NCBI RefSeq assembly: GCF_014270105.1
Contig: NZ_JACNMF010000002.1
Location: forward strand, 372,001 to 436,000
DNA length: 64,000 bases
Direction: 5' to 3'
From: Hyunsoonleella aquatilis
GTDB taxonomy: Bacteria > Bacteroidota > Bacteroidia > Flavobacteriales > Flavobacteriaceae
Part shown: piece by piece, positions 18,324-26,500 of the stretch
Layout of the letters: each line of letters starts with the position of its first letter
How positions within the stretch are numbered: position 1 is the stretch's first letter
Translations under genes and position numbers: made by a program
Notes under the pieces: model-generated
What the model saw: the letters and a program-made list of their open reading frames with translations, nothing else
Databases searched by the model: none
Told to the model about the DNA's origin: nothing

Positions 18324-18353
18324 ACCAAATGCGGTGTATCGCTGACCAAATGC
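18324..18353. promoter_or_regulatory. Candidate LytTR operator: direct repeat ACCAAATGC x2
   Basis: ACCAAATGC occurs at 18324-18332 and again at 18345-18353, 21 bp apart start to start, so both copies lie on the same face of the helix. LytTR-domain proteins typically bind two 9-bp direct repeats separated by about 12 bp, which is exactly this arrangement. The site lies in the 239-bp divergent region between the LytS gene and the serine hydrolase gene. Confidence 0.6.
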
Positions 18354-18475
18354 AAAAAATAAAGAATTCGTCATAAAATTACCATTGGTCAACTCAAACA
18401 TACACATTGTAAATAAACTTTTTAAAGCAGGTATAAGCGCTATTCCTTTGTATCAAATTCTAAAACTTAATTACG

Positions 18476-19597
18476 ATGAAAACACTTATCCTATCTACAC
18501 TAATCATCATGTTTACCTGCATAACAAGCTGTACTAAAGATGATGACACCAACCCTTCTCCAAACTTAGAAATAGGCGTTTCGGGAGACGGTTTATTACC
18601 AGTTCATACTCAAAATATTATTGATGAATCTGGTGTTCCGGCTATTTCTGGTATGAGCATAAAATCTGGAAATATATTAGAAAGCGTTGAACTTGGTTTG
18701 CAAAAATTTGACGGTTCAAATCCTATTTTACCCAACAGTAAATGGCATATTGGCTCTATAACAAAATCTATGACCGCAACGCTTACTGGGATTTTAATAG
18801 AGAACAATTATTTAAGTTGGAACACTAAAATTGGAGACATCACTACAGAAGGCTATCTGGAAGACTATCAAAATGTAACAATTCTGGAGTTATTATCCAT
18901 GACAGCTGGTATTACCGCAGAAGATTATCCGGTTAATCCTTCTGATTCAAGGTCTGTTTCTGAAATAAGGCAAGAATGGGCTATTACTGCTTTAAATTTA
19001 CCTAAAAGCAACTCTGGAGAATTTGTTTATAGCAACAGTAGCTATGTTATTGTGGGGGTTATGCTAGAACTCATTATGGAAGATACTTGGGAAAATCTAA
19101 TTACAATCCATTTATTCAATCCATTAAACATGAATGATACTGGATTTGGTGCTCCAGGCAATTCAGGAAATGGAAATCAGCCTTGGGGGCACAGACATAC
19201 TGGCAACTCATGGACCCCTAAAAACCCAACAGACATTTATTCCGACAATCCGAAAGCTTTAGGGCCTGCAGGAACAGTGCACACAACGCTTCAGGATATG
19301 GCAAAATACGTTAATCTGCATTTGGGAAAAACCAATTTAATTTCAAACGAAACTTTGGACATACTTCATTCTGAAGTAAATAATTCAGGATATGCTTTAG
19401 GCTGGAATGTAACGCCTCATGGAATAACCCATGCTGGAAGCAACACAAATTTCTTTGCACAACTGTATATAAATCTTGATGCTGAATTTGCAAATTTTAG
19501 CGTCACTAATTCCTATGATTTGGATGCTCAAATTAGTGTTCCGGCAGTACAAGGTTTAATGTCAGTCCTTGGTCAGCGCCATGAAAATTCACTTTAA
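18476..19597 (+). CDS. Lipoprotein serine hydrolase, beta-lactamase/D-Ala-D-Ala carboxypeptidase class C type
   Basis: A 373-residue S12-family protein. The lipoprotein signal ends ITSC (Cys19). The catalytic SxxK is Ser94-Ile-Thr-Lys97, the YxN-type motif is YSNSSY near residue 182, and an HAGS motif near the C-terminus replaces KTG. It may hydrolyse D-amino-acid peptides, esters or beta-lactams; the family is too broad to decide. It is the first gene of an operon with an alpha/beta hydrolase and is a likely target of the adjacent LytTR system. Confidence 0.85.
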   Translation: MKTLILSTLIIMFTCITSCTKDDDTNPSPNLEIGVSGDGLLPVHTQNIIDESGVPAISGMSIKSGNILESVELGLQKFDGSNPILPNSKWHIGSITKSMTATLTGILIENNYLSWNTKIGDITTEGYLEDYQNVTILELLSMTAGITAEDYPVNPSDSRSVSEIRQEWAITALNLPKSNSGEFVYSNSSYVIVGVMLELIMEDTWENLITIHLFNPLNMNDTGFGAPGNSGNGNQPWGHRHTGNSWTPKNPTDIYSDNPKALGPAGTVHTTLQDMAKYVNLHLGKTNLISNETLDILHSEVNNSGYALGWNVTPHGITHAGSNTNFFAQLYINLDAEFANFSVTNSYDLDAQISVPAVQGLMSVLGQRHENSL

Positions 19598-19607
19598 TCA
19601 CAAACAC

Positions 19608-20399
19608 ATGACACGTTTAGCAACACTTTTAACAGTATTAATAGTGGCACTGCTTACCAGTTGTGCCACTTCAAAAAGCGCAAGACAAGACAATGGAAAT
19701 ACTTTGGAATATGCTTTAAAAGGAAATGGTTCTCCAACAATTGTTTTTGAATCAGGAATGGGCCAATCATTAGATACTTGGAACAAGATTTTTGATTCAT
19801 TGTCTCAGCACAATAGAGTTTATGCATACAACAGACCTGGCTATTCAAATAGTACAAATAACAAACTCCCTAATTCCGTTCAAGAAGTTGCCCAGCAATT
19901 ACGGGAAAACTTAAAAAAAGAAAACATTGAGCCTCCTTACATTTTAGTAGGTCATTCATTAGGCGGTTTGTTTATCAATATGTATGCCCGTCTTTATCCA
20001 GATGAAGTGGCTGGGGTTGTTTTTATTGATGCTTCACATCCTGAACAATTTGAATATTTTAAAAATGAGCAAAAATTACTCTACAATATGCTTATTTCAT
20101 CAACTAAAATGGGGAAAAGACAATATGAGTTTGATATAATAACCTCTGCTCTTTCAAGCTTTAGGGGCGCTCCTGAATTTCCAAATATTCCTATTACTGT
20201 TCTAACAGCAGGCAAAAAATCTTCTCCTTTAGAGACGCAAGAGCTTCGTGAAAAATGGTTAGAATTTCAATCCGATTTGGTTGATTTGTCTAGTAAAAGT
20301 TCACAAATAATTGTCGAAGAAAGTGGGCATTATATTCATAAAAAGACCCCTTGTTTAGTAATATCAGAAATATTAAAATTGGCCAGTAATCAAATATGA
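19608..20399 (+). CDS. Lipoprotein alpha/beta hydrolase
   Basis: About 263 residues. The ATG at 19608 is preferred: it starts a lipoprotein signal ending ALLTSC and avoids the overlap with the upstream gene that an ATG at 19581 would create. The nucleophile elbow is GHSLGG; the oxyanion region is VFESGMGQSLDTW, and the catalytic histidine is likely in VEESGHYIH near the end. It lies 10 bp behind the serine hydrolase gene. The substrate is unknown. A bidirectional terminator follows at 20403. Confidence 0.85.
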   Translation: MTRLATLLTVLIVALLTSCATSKSARQDNGNTLEYALKGNGSPTIVFESGMGQSLDTWNKIFDSLSQHNRVYAYNRPGYSNSTNNKLPNSVQEVAQQLRENLKKENIEPPYILVGHSLGGLFINMYARLYPDEVAGVVFIDASHPEQFEYFKNEQKLLYNMLISSTKMGKRQYEFDIITSALSSFRGAPEFPNIPITVLTAGKKSSPLETQELREKWLEFQSDLVDLSSKSSQIIVEESGHYIHKKTPCLVISEILKLASNQI

Positions 20400-20402
20400 A
20401 CC

Positions 20403-20446
20403 AAAAAAAAAAATCGCCACCCAATTCAATTAGGTGACGATTTTTA
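20403..20446. terminator. Bidirectional intrinsic terminator
   Basis: AAAATCGCCACC and GGTGACGATTTT form a stem with a single wobble. It has an A run on the left and a T run on the right, so it can serve both the hydrolase operon and the convergent lipoprotein gene. Confidence 0.85.
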
Positions 20447-20465
20447 AGTGAGGGCACACTTAAAA

Positions 20466-21335
20466 CTATTTCTTTCTTCTTTTTCTTAGGGTGATTTCTG
20501 TTATCGTGCCATCAGGGGCTGTTTTCGTCGCCACATTGTCGCAAGTACCATCACCATAATCTATAATTGTAGTGCCTTCTGCTCTAGTATATTCTTTAAC
20601 TCCAGAAGCAATGTATCTACATTCAGCTGGTTTCACTAGTGGCGTTGTGATTTCAACAGTAAAGGTCTTAGCTTCAGCATTGGTATAAGTGGAAGACCCT
20701 GTAATGGTTTTTTCATCATCAAACCAAAAATAGGTATCGCCTCCAGCGGTGATTTCAACAGTTCTGTTACCAACCTTAGTTGCTGTACCAGCTTCTGTTT
20801 CAACAGTTATATCAACCGATCCAGACATTTCTGGGTTACCATTTTCATTTTCTTCTGTAAACACATATTGCTTCGTGCCGTTTACTACGCGTCCATTAAT
20901 GGTTACGTCGGTAAAGGTTACGGTTCTTGTTCTGGAACCATCCGCCTTTTCTCGTACTTTGGTAATAGTGCCGGTAATAGAGTTTCCATCTTTATCTTCG
21001 CATTCACCCGTAAATACAATGGTTGTTGTGATGGTAGTGTCCGTTTCTTCTACTGTAATATCAGCACATTCTCTAAAAAAACCTGATTTCCCTCGTTTAT
21101 CAGTACGCTCACCTTTAGAGGTAGTGGATTTTGATGTACTTGATGCGTTAACTCCAAATGCGCTTTCAGAGTATAAAACGACATTATCTAAAACAGCTTC
21201 GGTTTCTTCAATAATAACTTCGGCATCAACAGCAAGTTCTGCGGAAGTATTTAAATCGTCTTGGGGCGTCTCCTCTGTATTACATGCAACGAAGAAAAGA
21301 CTAACTAAAATTGTTAAGCTTAAAATTTTTCTCAT
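20466..21335 (-). CDS. Lipoprotein of unknown function
   Basis: A 289-residue protein with a lipoprotein signal ending LFFVAC (Cys18). The mature protein is dominated by short Thr-rich beta-strands (ITVETEAGTATKVGNRTVEI-like patterns) with recurring GxxxxGTxT turns, suggesting a beta-sandwich or beta-solenoid. The C-terminus is strongly basic. I do not recognise a named family. The promoter region beyond its start carries a perfect 14-bp palindrome CTATTTATAAATAG at 21357-21370. Confidence 0.6.
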   Translation of the reverse strand: MRKILSLTILVSLFFVACNTEETPQDDLNTSAELAVDAEVIIEETEAVLDNVVLYSESAFGVNASSTSKSTTSKGERTDKRGKSGFFRECADITVEETDTTITTTIVFTGECEDKDGNSITGTITKVREKADGSRTRTVTFTDVTINGRVVNGTKQYVFTEENENGNPEMSGSVDITVETEAGTATKVGNRTVEITAGGDTYFWFDDEKTITGSSTYTNAEAKTFTVEITTPLVKPAECRYIASGVKEYTRAEGTTIIDYGDGTCDNVATKTAPDGTITEITLRKRRKK

Positions 21336-21431
21336 GGTAATTAATTATAATTTGTCCTATTTATAAATAGAACAGGCCAACTTTAAAAGTTCCTACCTCT
21401 TTAAATGTTAAAATTGATAAATAATTTTTTT

Positions 21432-21455
21432 AGTTAGGATTCCTTACTATATTTG
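21432..21455 (+). promoter_or_regulatory. Promoter -7 box with overlapping MarR-type operator, site 1
   Basis: AGTTAGGATTCCTTACT at 21432-21448 is a near-perfect palindrome that abuts the -7 box TATATTTG at 21448-21455. It matches 15 of 17 positions with a second site at 21730-21746 upstream of the MarR gene. The position is suited to repression of the mini-thioredoxin gene. Confidence 0.6.
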
Positions 21456-21482
21456 TATTCTAATTTTTAAACATTCAAAATC

Positions 21483-21716
21483 ATGAGTAAATCCATTTTT
21501 TATCACGCAGGGTGTCCTGTTTGTATTAGTGCAGAACATGACATTATTGAACTTATCGGAAAAGAAAACGTAGACATTGTTCACTTTGGCGAAGATGCAT
21601 CCAGAATTCCAGAGGCTGAAAATGCCGGAGTTAAATCCGTACCTGCCTTAGTAACGCCAACAGGCAATGTATTGCACATCAACTTTGGAGCTTCAATGGC
21701 AGATGTAAAAGTTTAG
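21483..21716 (+). CDS. Small thioredoxin-like protein with CPVC motif
   Basis: A 77-residue protein with a thioredoxin-fold N-terminus: SIFYHAGCPVC puts the redox pair at Cys11 and Cys14, and the cis-proline segment is VKSVPALVTP. The length is below that of thioredoxin and close to that of glutaredoxin-like proteins. It lacks a signal peptide. It lies directly upstream of a MarR regulator gene, and both are preceded by the same operator-like sequence, so it probably belongs to a thiol-stress module. Confidence 0.7.
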   Translation: MSKSIFYHAGCPVCISAEHDIIELIGKENVDIVHFGEDASRIPEAENAGVKSVPALVTPTGNVLHINFGASMADVKV

Positions 21717-21729
21717 TCTTGCTTTTAAT

Positions 21730-21746
21730 AGTTAGGATTACTAACT
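21730..21746 (+). promoter_or_regulatory. MarR-type operator, site 2
   Basis: AGTTAGGATTACTAACT is a palindrome with arms AGTTAG and CTAACT. It lies 13 bp past the mini-thioredoxin stop and 34 bp before the MarR start, and closely matches site 1 at 21432. Confidence 0.6.
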
Positions 21747-21750
21747 TAGT

Positions 21751-21776
21751 CCCGCCAAAAAAGGCGGGGCATTTTT
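21751..21776 (+). terminator. Intrinsic terminator between mini-thioredoxin and MarR genes
   Basis: CCCGCC-AAAAAA-GGCGGG followed by GCATTTTT. It ends 4 bp before the MarR start codon, so the MarR message must read through it or start beyond it. Confidence 0.85.
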
Positions 21777-21780
21777 AATT

Positions 21781-22386
21781 ATGAGCGACAGTATTTTTAA
21801 TCCCAATCATCAAGAAAACGACATTCAAAGCAAAATTGTTGCTGGACTGGAACGCATTTCCGAAGCATTTAAGGTTTTGCTTTGGGAAAAGGCAAAATTA
21901 TTGGGCTTGAGTCCCATTCAAATTCAAATTCTCATCTTTATCAACTATCACAAATTAGAGTTCTGCAATGTGAGTCACTTGGCCAAGGAATTTAATGTGA
22001 CGAAACCCACCATTAGTGATGCGGTGAGAGTTTTGCTAAAAAAAGAATTAATTGAAAAAGTGTTCTCTTCCTCCGATAGCCGTAGCTATGCCATTCAATT
22101 ATCCGGTTCGGGAAAGGATATTGTAGCCCAAACAGAAAATTTTGCTCAACCCTTAAAAATTCAATTGGACGGCTTGGGCGACAAAGACTTGGAACAAACT
22201 TTTAAAACTCTAAGTCAATTAATTTTCAAACTGAATAAAATTGGAGTTTTAACTGTGCAACGCACTTGTTATGCCTGCAAGTTTTATCAGAAAAACGGAC
22301 AACACCACTACTGTAATTTATTGGAAAAGGAATTGCAACATTCAGAGATTCGAGTGGATTGCCCTGAGTTTGAAATTTCAAATTAA
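21781..22386 (+). CDS. MarR-family regulator with cysteine-rich C-terminus
   Basis: A 201-residue winged-helix protein. The MarR DNA-binding core is clear: LSPIQIQILIFI, then NVSHLAKEFNVTKPTISDAVRVLLKK (quoted in part) and the wing SSSDSRSYAIQLS. Unusually, the last 40 residues form an extra module with four cysteines: RTCYACKFYQ, HHYCNLL and RVDCPEF. That pattern suits a zinc or iron-sulfur site or a thiol switch. Together with the upstream CPVC protein this suggests redox sensing. It probably binds the two palindromes at 21432 and 21730. Confidence 0.8.
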   Translation: MSDSIFNPNHQENDIQSKIVAGLERISEAFKVLLWEKAKLLGLSPIQIQILIFINYHKLEFCNVSHLAKEFNVTKPTISDAVRVLLKKELIEKVFSSSDSRSYAIQLSGSGKDIVAQTENFAQPLKIQLDGLGDKDLEQTFKTLSQLIFKLNKIGVLTVQRTCYACKFYQKNGQHHYCNLLEKELQHSEIRVDCPEFEISN

Positions 22387-22393
22387 CCCTTCT

Positions 22394-23545
22394 TTATTCT
22401 AGGTCTTTTAATACTTTTAAATAAGATGCTGTTAAATCAACCCTTAGATATCTTTTATCCCTTTCCAGTACAAAAACAGAAATTGTAGTATTCAATTCCG
22501 GAAAATGGTTGACAATGGTGCCCCAATATCCATTATGTCCATAACCCTTTAAACCATTAAAGTCATACGGGGAAATCCCAAAAAAATAATCCCACTCCTT
22601 TGGTTGCTTTGTTTCAACTTCTGTAAATAAGAGTTGCACTGTTTCAGGGTCGTCAAAAACCTTATGATTGAAAACACCATGCAAAAACACAGCCAAATCT
22701 TTAGTAGTTGAAGCCAACCCTCCTCCACCGTATAGATCGAAGGAATGGTCCAGGCTATAGCTATTCACCCCTTCTTCAGAAGAATACTGATAGGCCAATG
22801 GAAGCACATTTTCAGGGTACTGCTCCAAAGATGAAAACCAAGTAGCATCCAAATGTAATTGATCAAATTTTAAGAGCTCGCGCATCGCGACATAAAACTC
22901 CTGACCCGTTAAAGTCTCAATGATTTCAGACGCCAGAAGATAATTGGTATCCGAATATGAAAATACTTCTCCCGGTTTGCCCAGTGGTTCACCCTCCGAT
23001 ATAGCCAATTCGATCTGCTCATCTCGTGTCCATCTGTAATTTGGTTGCGTTGCAATAAATTCGAAAAATTTTTCAGAACCCGCATAATCAAATAAACCGC
23101 CGGTGTGTGTCAACAAGTGTTTCAACGAAATATCGTTTGGTCGATACCCGTCGGCTTCCAAAAGCTGTTTGGACTTTTTTGAAATGTAATGTTCAATTTT
23201 ACTGTCCAATTCAACTTTTCCCTGCTCCGCCAATCTTAATATCGCCACTGCGACATAAGTTTTAGTATTGCTTGCAATTAAAACAGGCTGATCCCTTTGA
23301 AGCACAACTTTGGTTACTGAATCTGCAACACCCACCGCTCCACTCCAAGAAATATTTTTTCCGGGAGCTTCTATGTGGGCCATTAGCCCCACACAACCTT
23401 TGTTGGCATTATATACCGAATCCAATATGGACTGGAAAAGATCCGCTTTTGATTCTGATTTTGGAATACTCTTTTGGTTTTTGCACCCAATCACGGCTAA
23501 GAAAACAATGCCGTAAAACATCAAGAATCTAACTTTTATAACCAT
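22394..23545 (-). CDS. Lipoprotein serine hydrolase (class C beta-lactamase family)
   Basis: A 383-residue S12-family enzyme. The lipoprotein signal ends AVIGC (Cys21). The catalytic SxxK is Ser92-Asn-Thr-Lys95, followed by YSDTNY near residue 195 and GHNGYWG near residue 335 in place of the KTG box. It is not closely similar to the hydrolase at 18476. Likely substrates are peptidoglycan-derived or other D-amino-acid peptides, or esters. It lies one base beyond the dnaE stop codon, so it may be cotranscribed with dnaE. Confidence 0.85.
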   Translation of the reverse strand: MVIKVRFLMFYGIVFLAVIGCKNQKSIPKSESKADLFQSILDSVYNANKGCVGLMAHIEAPGKNISWSGAVGVADSVTKVVLQRDQPVLIASNTKTYVAVAILRLAEQGKVELDSKIEHYISKKSKQLLEADGYRPNDISLKHLLTHTGGLFDYAGSEKFFEFIATQPNYRWTRDEQIELAISEGEPLGKPGEVFSYSDTNYLLASEIIETLTGQEFYVAMRELLKFDQLHLDATWFSSLEQYPENVLPLAYQYSSEEGVNSYSLDHSFDLYGGGGLASTTKDLAVFLHGVFNHKVFDDPETVQLLFTEVETKQPKEWDYFFGISPYDFNGLKGYGHNGYWGTIVNHFPELNTTISVFVLERDKRYLRVDLTASYLKVLKDLE

Positions 23546-23546
23546 A

Positions 23547-26500
23547 TTAATTCAACTTAAACCGAACATCCCGATCCGTCAATTCATTCAGTAGTTCCTG
23601 GCACACCTTCACCTTTTGTTTACGACTGGGCATAGACAGTTTCATTTTCTCTCGGTTGTCGTACACCACAAAATTCAAGGCTTGATTTCCGGGGTGCAGG
23701 TGCAATAATTCTTTTAGCACTATGATTTTTTGGTCGCTCAAATCATTAATATCCAATTGAATGGATAATTTTTTAGCATAACTCTCCATCACGTCGTGCA
23801 ACAGTTGGAAATTATTAAACTGTAGTCTCGGGTCACCCTTTTTTCCCGTTTCCTTATTTGTCCAACCTTCGCGTACAAAGGTTTTTACAAACACAAAATT
23901 GTTCTGCATCAAGAAATGCCTGAACTTTAAATATTCTTCACCAAAAATCCTGAATTCGTAGCTGTCATTGTAATCTTCAACCGTAAACAATGCCCAACCT
24001 TTGCCCTGTTTACTCACACGATGTTGAACATCCGTCACTACGCCACCAAAGGTCAATTCACGGTTCACGTAAGGCTCTAAATTATTGAACATCCCAACAC
24101 TGGCATTACAAAAGGTATCCATTTCGGTATTGAAATCATCCAAAGGATGCCCCGAAATATAAACCCCAACCACTTCCCTTTCCTTGCTGAGCTTTTCCAT
24201 AGTACCCCATTCCTCGCAAGGTGGTACTTGTGGCTCTGGAATTTGCACATCACTACTTTCCCCAAACAAACTGACCTGAGCCGAGTTTTCATTTTCCTTA
24301 TACTTTTGCGCATATTTAATGGCTTTTTCCAAAAAGGTAATTCCATCTCCATCATCATGGAAATACTGTGCGCGATGGGTATCCCCCAAACCATCAAAAC
24401 CTCCGGCAAGGGCCAAGTTTTCAAAAGCCTTCTTATTGGCCGCACGTAAATCGATACGTTTGGCCAAATCAAAAATGGATTTATAGTGCCCGTCTTTTTT
24501 GCGATTCTCCACAATGGTCATTACCGCACCGTGGCCTACCCCTTTTATAGCCCCCATTCCGAATCGGACCGCGCCATCTTTGTTTACGGAGAATTTATAG
24601 TAACTCTCGTTAACATCCGGCCCTAATACATCCAATTTCATCCGTTTACATTCTTCCATAAAAAAGGTGACCTGCTTGATGTCGTTCATGTTGTTGGACA
24701 GTACCGCTGCCATATATTCCGCCGGGTAATGGGCTTTTAAATACGCCGTTTGATAGGCTATCCAAGCATAACAGGTGGAGTGTGATTTGTTAAACGCATA
24801 ACTCGCAAAGGCCTCCCAGTCCTTCCAAACCTTTTCAAGCACCTTGGCGTCGTGTCCGTTAGCACTGGCCTGTTCGATAAACTTAGGTTTCATTTTCGCC
24901 AAAACGGCTATCTGCTTTTTACCCATGGCCTTTCGGAGGACATCGGCCTCACCCTTGGTAAAATCCGCCAGCTTTTGAGACAGCAACATCACCTGCTCCT
25001 GATACACTGTAATCCCATAGGTTTCTTGAAGGTATTCCTCCATGGCAGGTAAATCGTATTGAATCTCTTCATCTCCATGCTTTCTTCGAACGAAACTTGG
25101 AATATATTCCATCGGCCCCGGGCGATACAAAGCGTTCATTGCAATCAAATCTTCAAAAACGGTTGGCTTTAAATCGCGAAGGTGTTTTTGCATCCCGGGG
25201 GATTCGTATTGGAACACCCCAACGGTTTCACCTCTTTGGAACAATTGATAGGTTTTTTCATCATCCAGAGGAAAAGATTCTGGGTCAAGCTGAATACCAT
25301 GTTTTGCCTTAACGATTTTAACGGTATCCTTAATTAAAGTCAAGGTTTTTAACCCAAGAAAATCCATTTTTAACAACCCTGCAGATTCCACCACCGAGTT
25401 ATCAAATTGGGTAACGTACAAATCGGAATCTTTTGCTGTGGCTACAGGAACGAATTTGGTGATATCATCCGGCGTGATAATCACACCACAGGCATGGATT
25501 CCCGTATTCCGTACCGAACCTTCTAATGTTCTAGCTGTGTTTACGGTTTTGGCCTCCAGCCCCCCACCTTCGGAAATGTTCAGTAGCTCGTTGATTTTTT
25601 CAACATCCTCAGCCCTAAACTTCTTTCCGAGTTCTTTTTCATCCAAACCAAAAATCTTATTTAGTTTAGACATATTTGGAATTAGTTTGGCTAATCTATC
25701 CGCTTCAAATAACGGTAAATCCAGCACCCGTGCCGTATCCCGAATGGAGGATTTTGCTGCCATTGTACCATATGTGATGATTTGGGCAACTTGGTTAGCT
25801 CCGTATTTTTCAATCACATAATCCATGACACGACCACGGCCTTCGTCATCAAAATCGATATCGATATCTGGCATACTGATACGATCTGGATTCAAAAAAC
25901 GCTCAAAAAGCAGATCGTACTTCAACGGGTCGATATTTGTAATCCATAGGCAATAGGCCGCCACAGAACCTGCCGCCGAACCACGTCCTGGTCCTACCGA
26001 CACATCCATATTTCGTGCCTCGCGGATAAAGTCTTCCACAATCAAGAAATAGCCCGGATAACCGGTGTTTTCAATTACATTTAATTCGAAATCGAGACGT
26101 TCCTTTACCTCTTCCGAAAGGGGTTCGCCGTATCGTTTTTTGGCTCCTTCATAAACCAAATGTTTCAGATAGGCATTCTCTCCTCGCTTACCGCCATCGG
26201 CTAAATCTTCTTCATGCTTGAATTCATCGGGAATATCAAAAGCAGGCAAAAGGACATCTCGAGCTAGCTGAAAAGCTTCCACCTTGTCCACCACTTCCTG
26301 AACATTCAAAATCGCCTCAGGAACATCGCGAAATAGGGCTTTCATTTCCTCGGAGGATTTGAAATAATATTCTTGATTTGGTAATCCATAGCGATACCCC
26401 CGTCCTCGACCAATGGGTGTAGCCTGTTTTTCACCGTCCTTTACACACAACAAAATATCATGCGCATTCGCATCCTCTTGACTTTTATAATACGTGTTGT

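Noticed and set aside
20749-21366. A 205-codon frame opposite the lipoprotein gene at 20466-21335
   Set aside because: The low-complexity Val/Ser/Thr content mirrors the Thr-rich lipoprotein, while the minus frame has a proper lipoprotein signal.
24077-24514. Long frames antisense or shifted within dnaE, including 24147-24449 and 25438-25821
   Set aside because: They have no family resemblance, lie entirely inside a highly conserved gene and show compositional bias expected from codon shadows.
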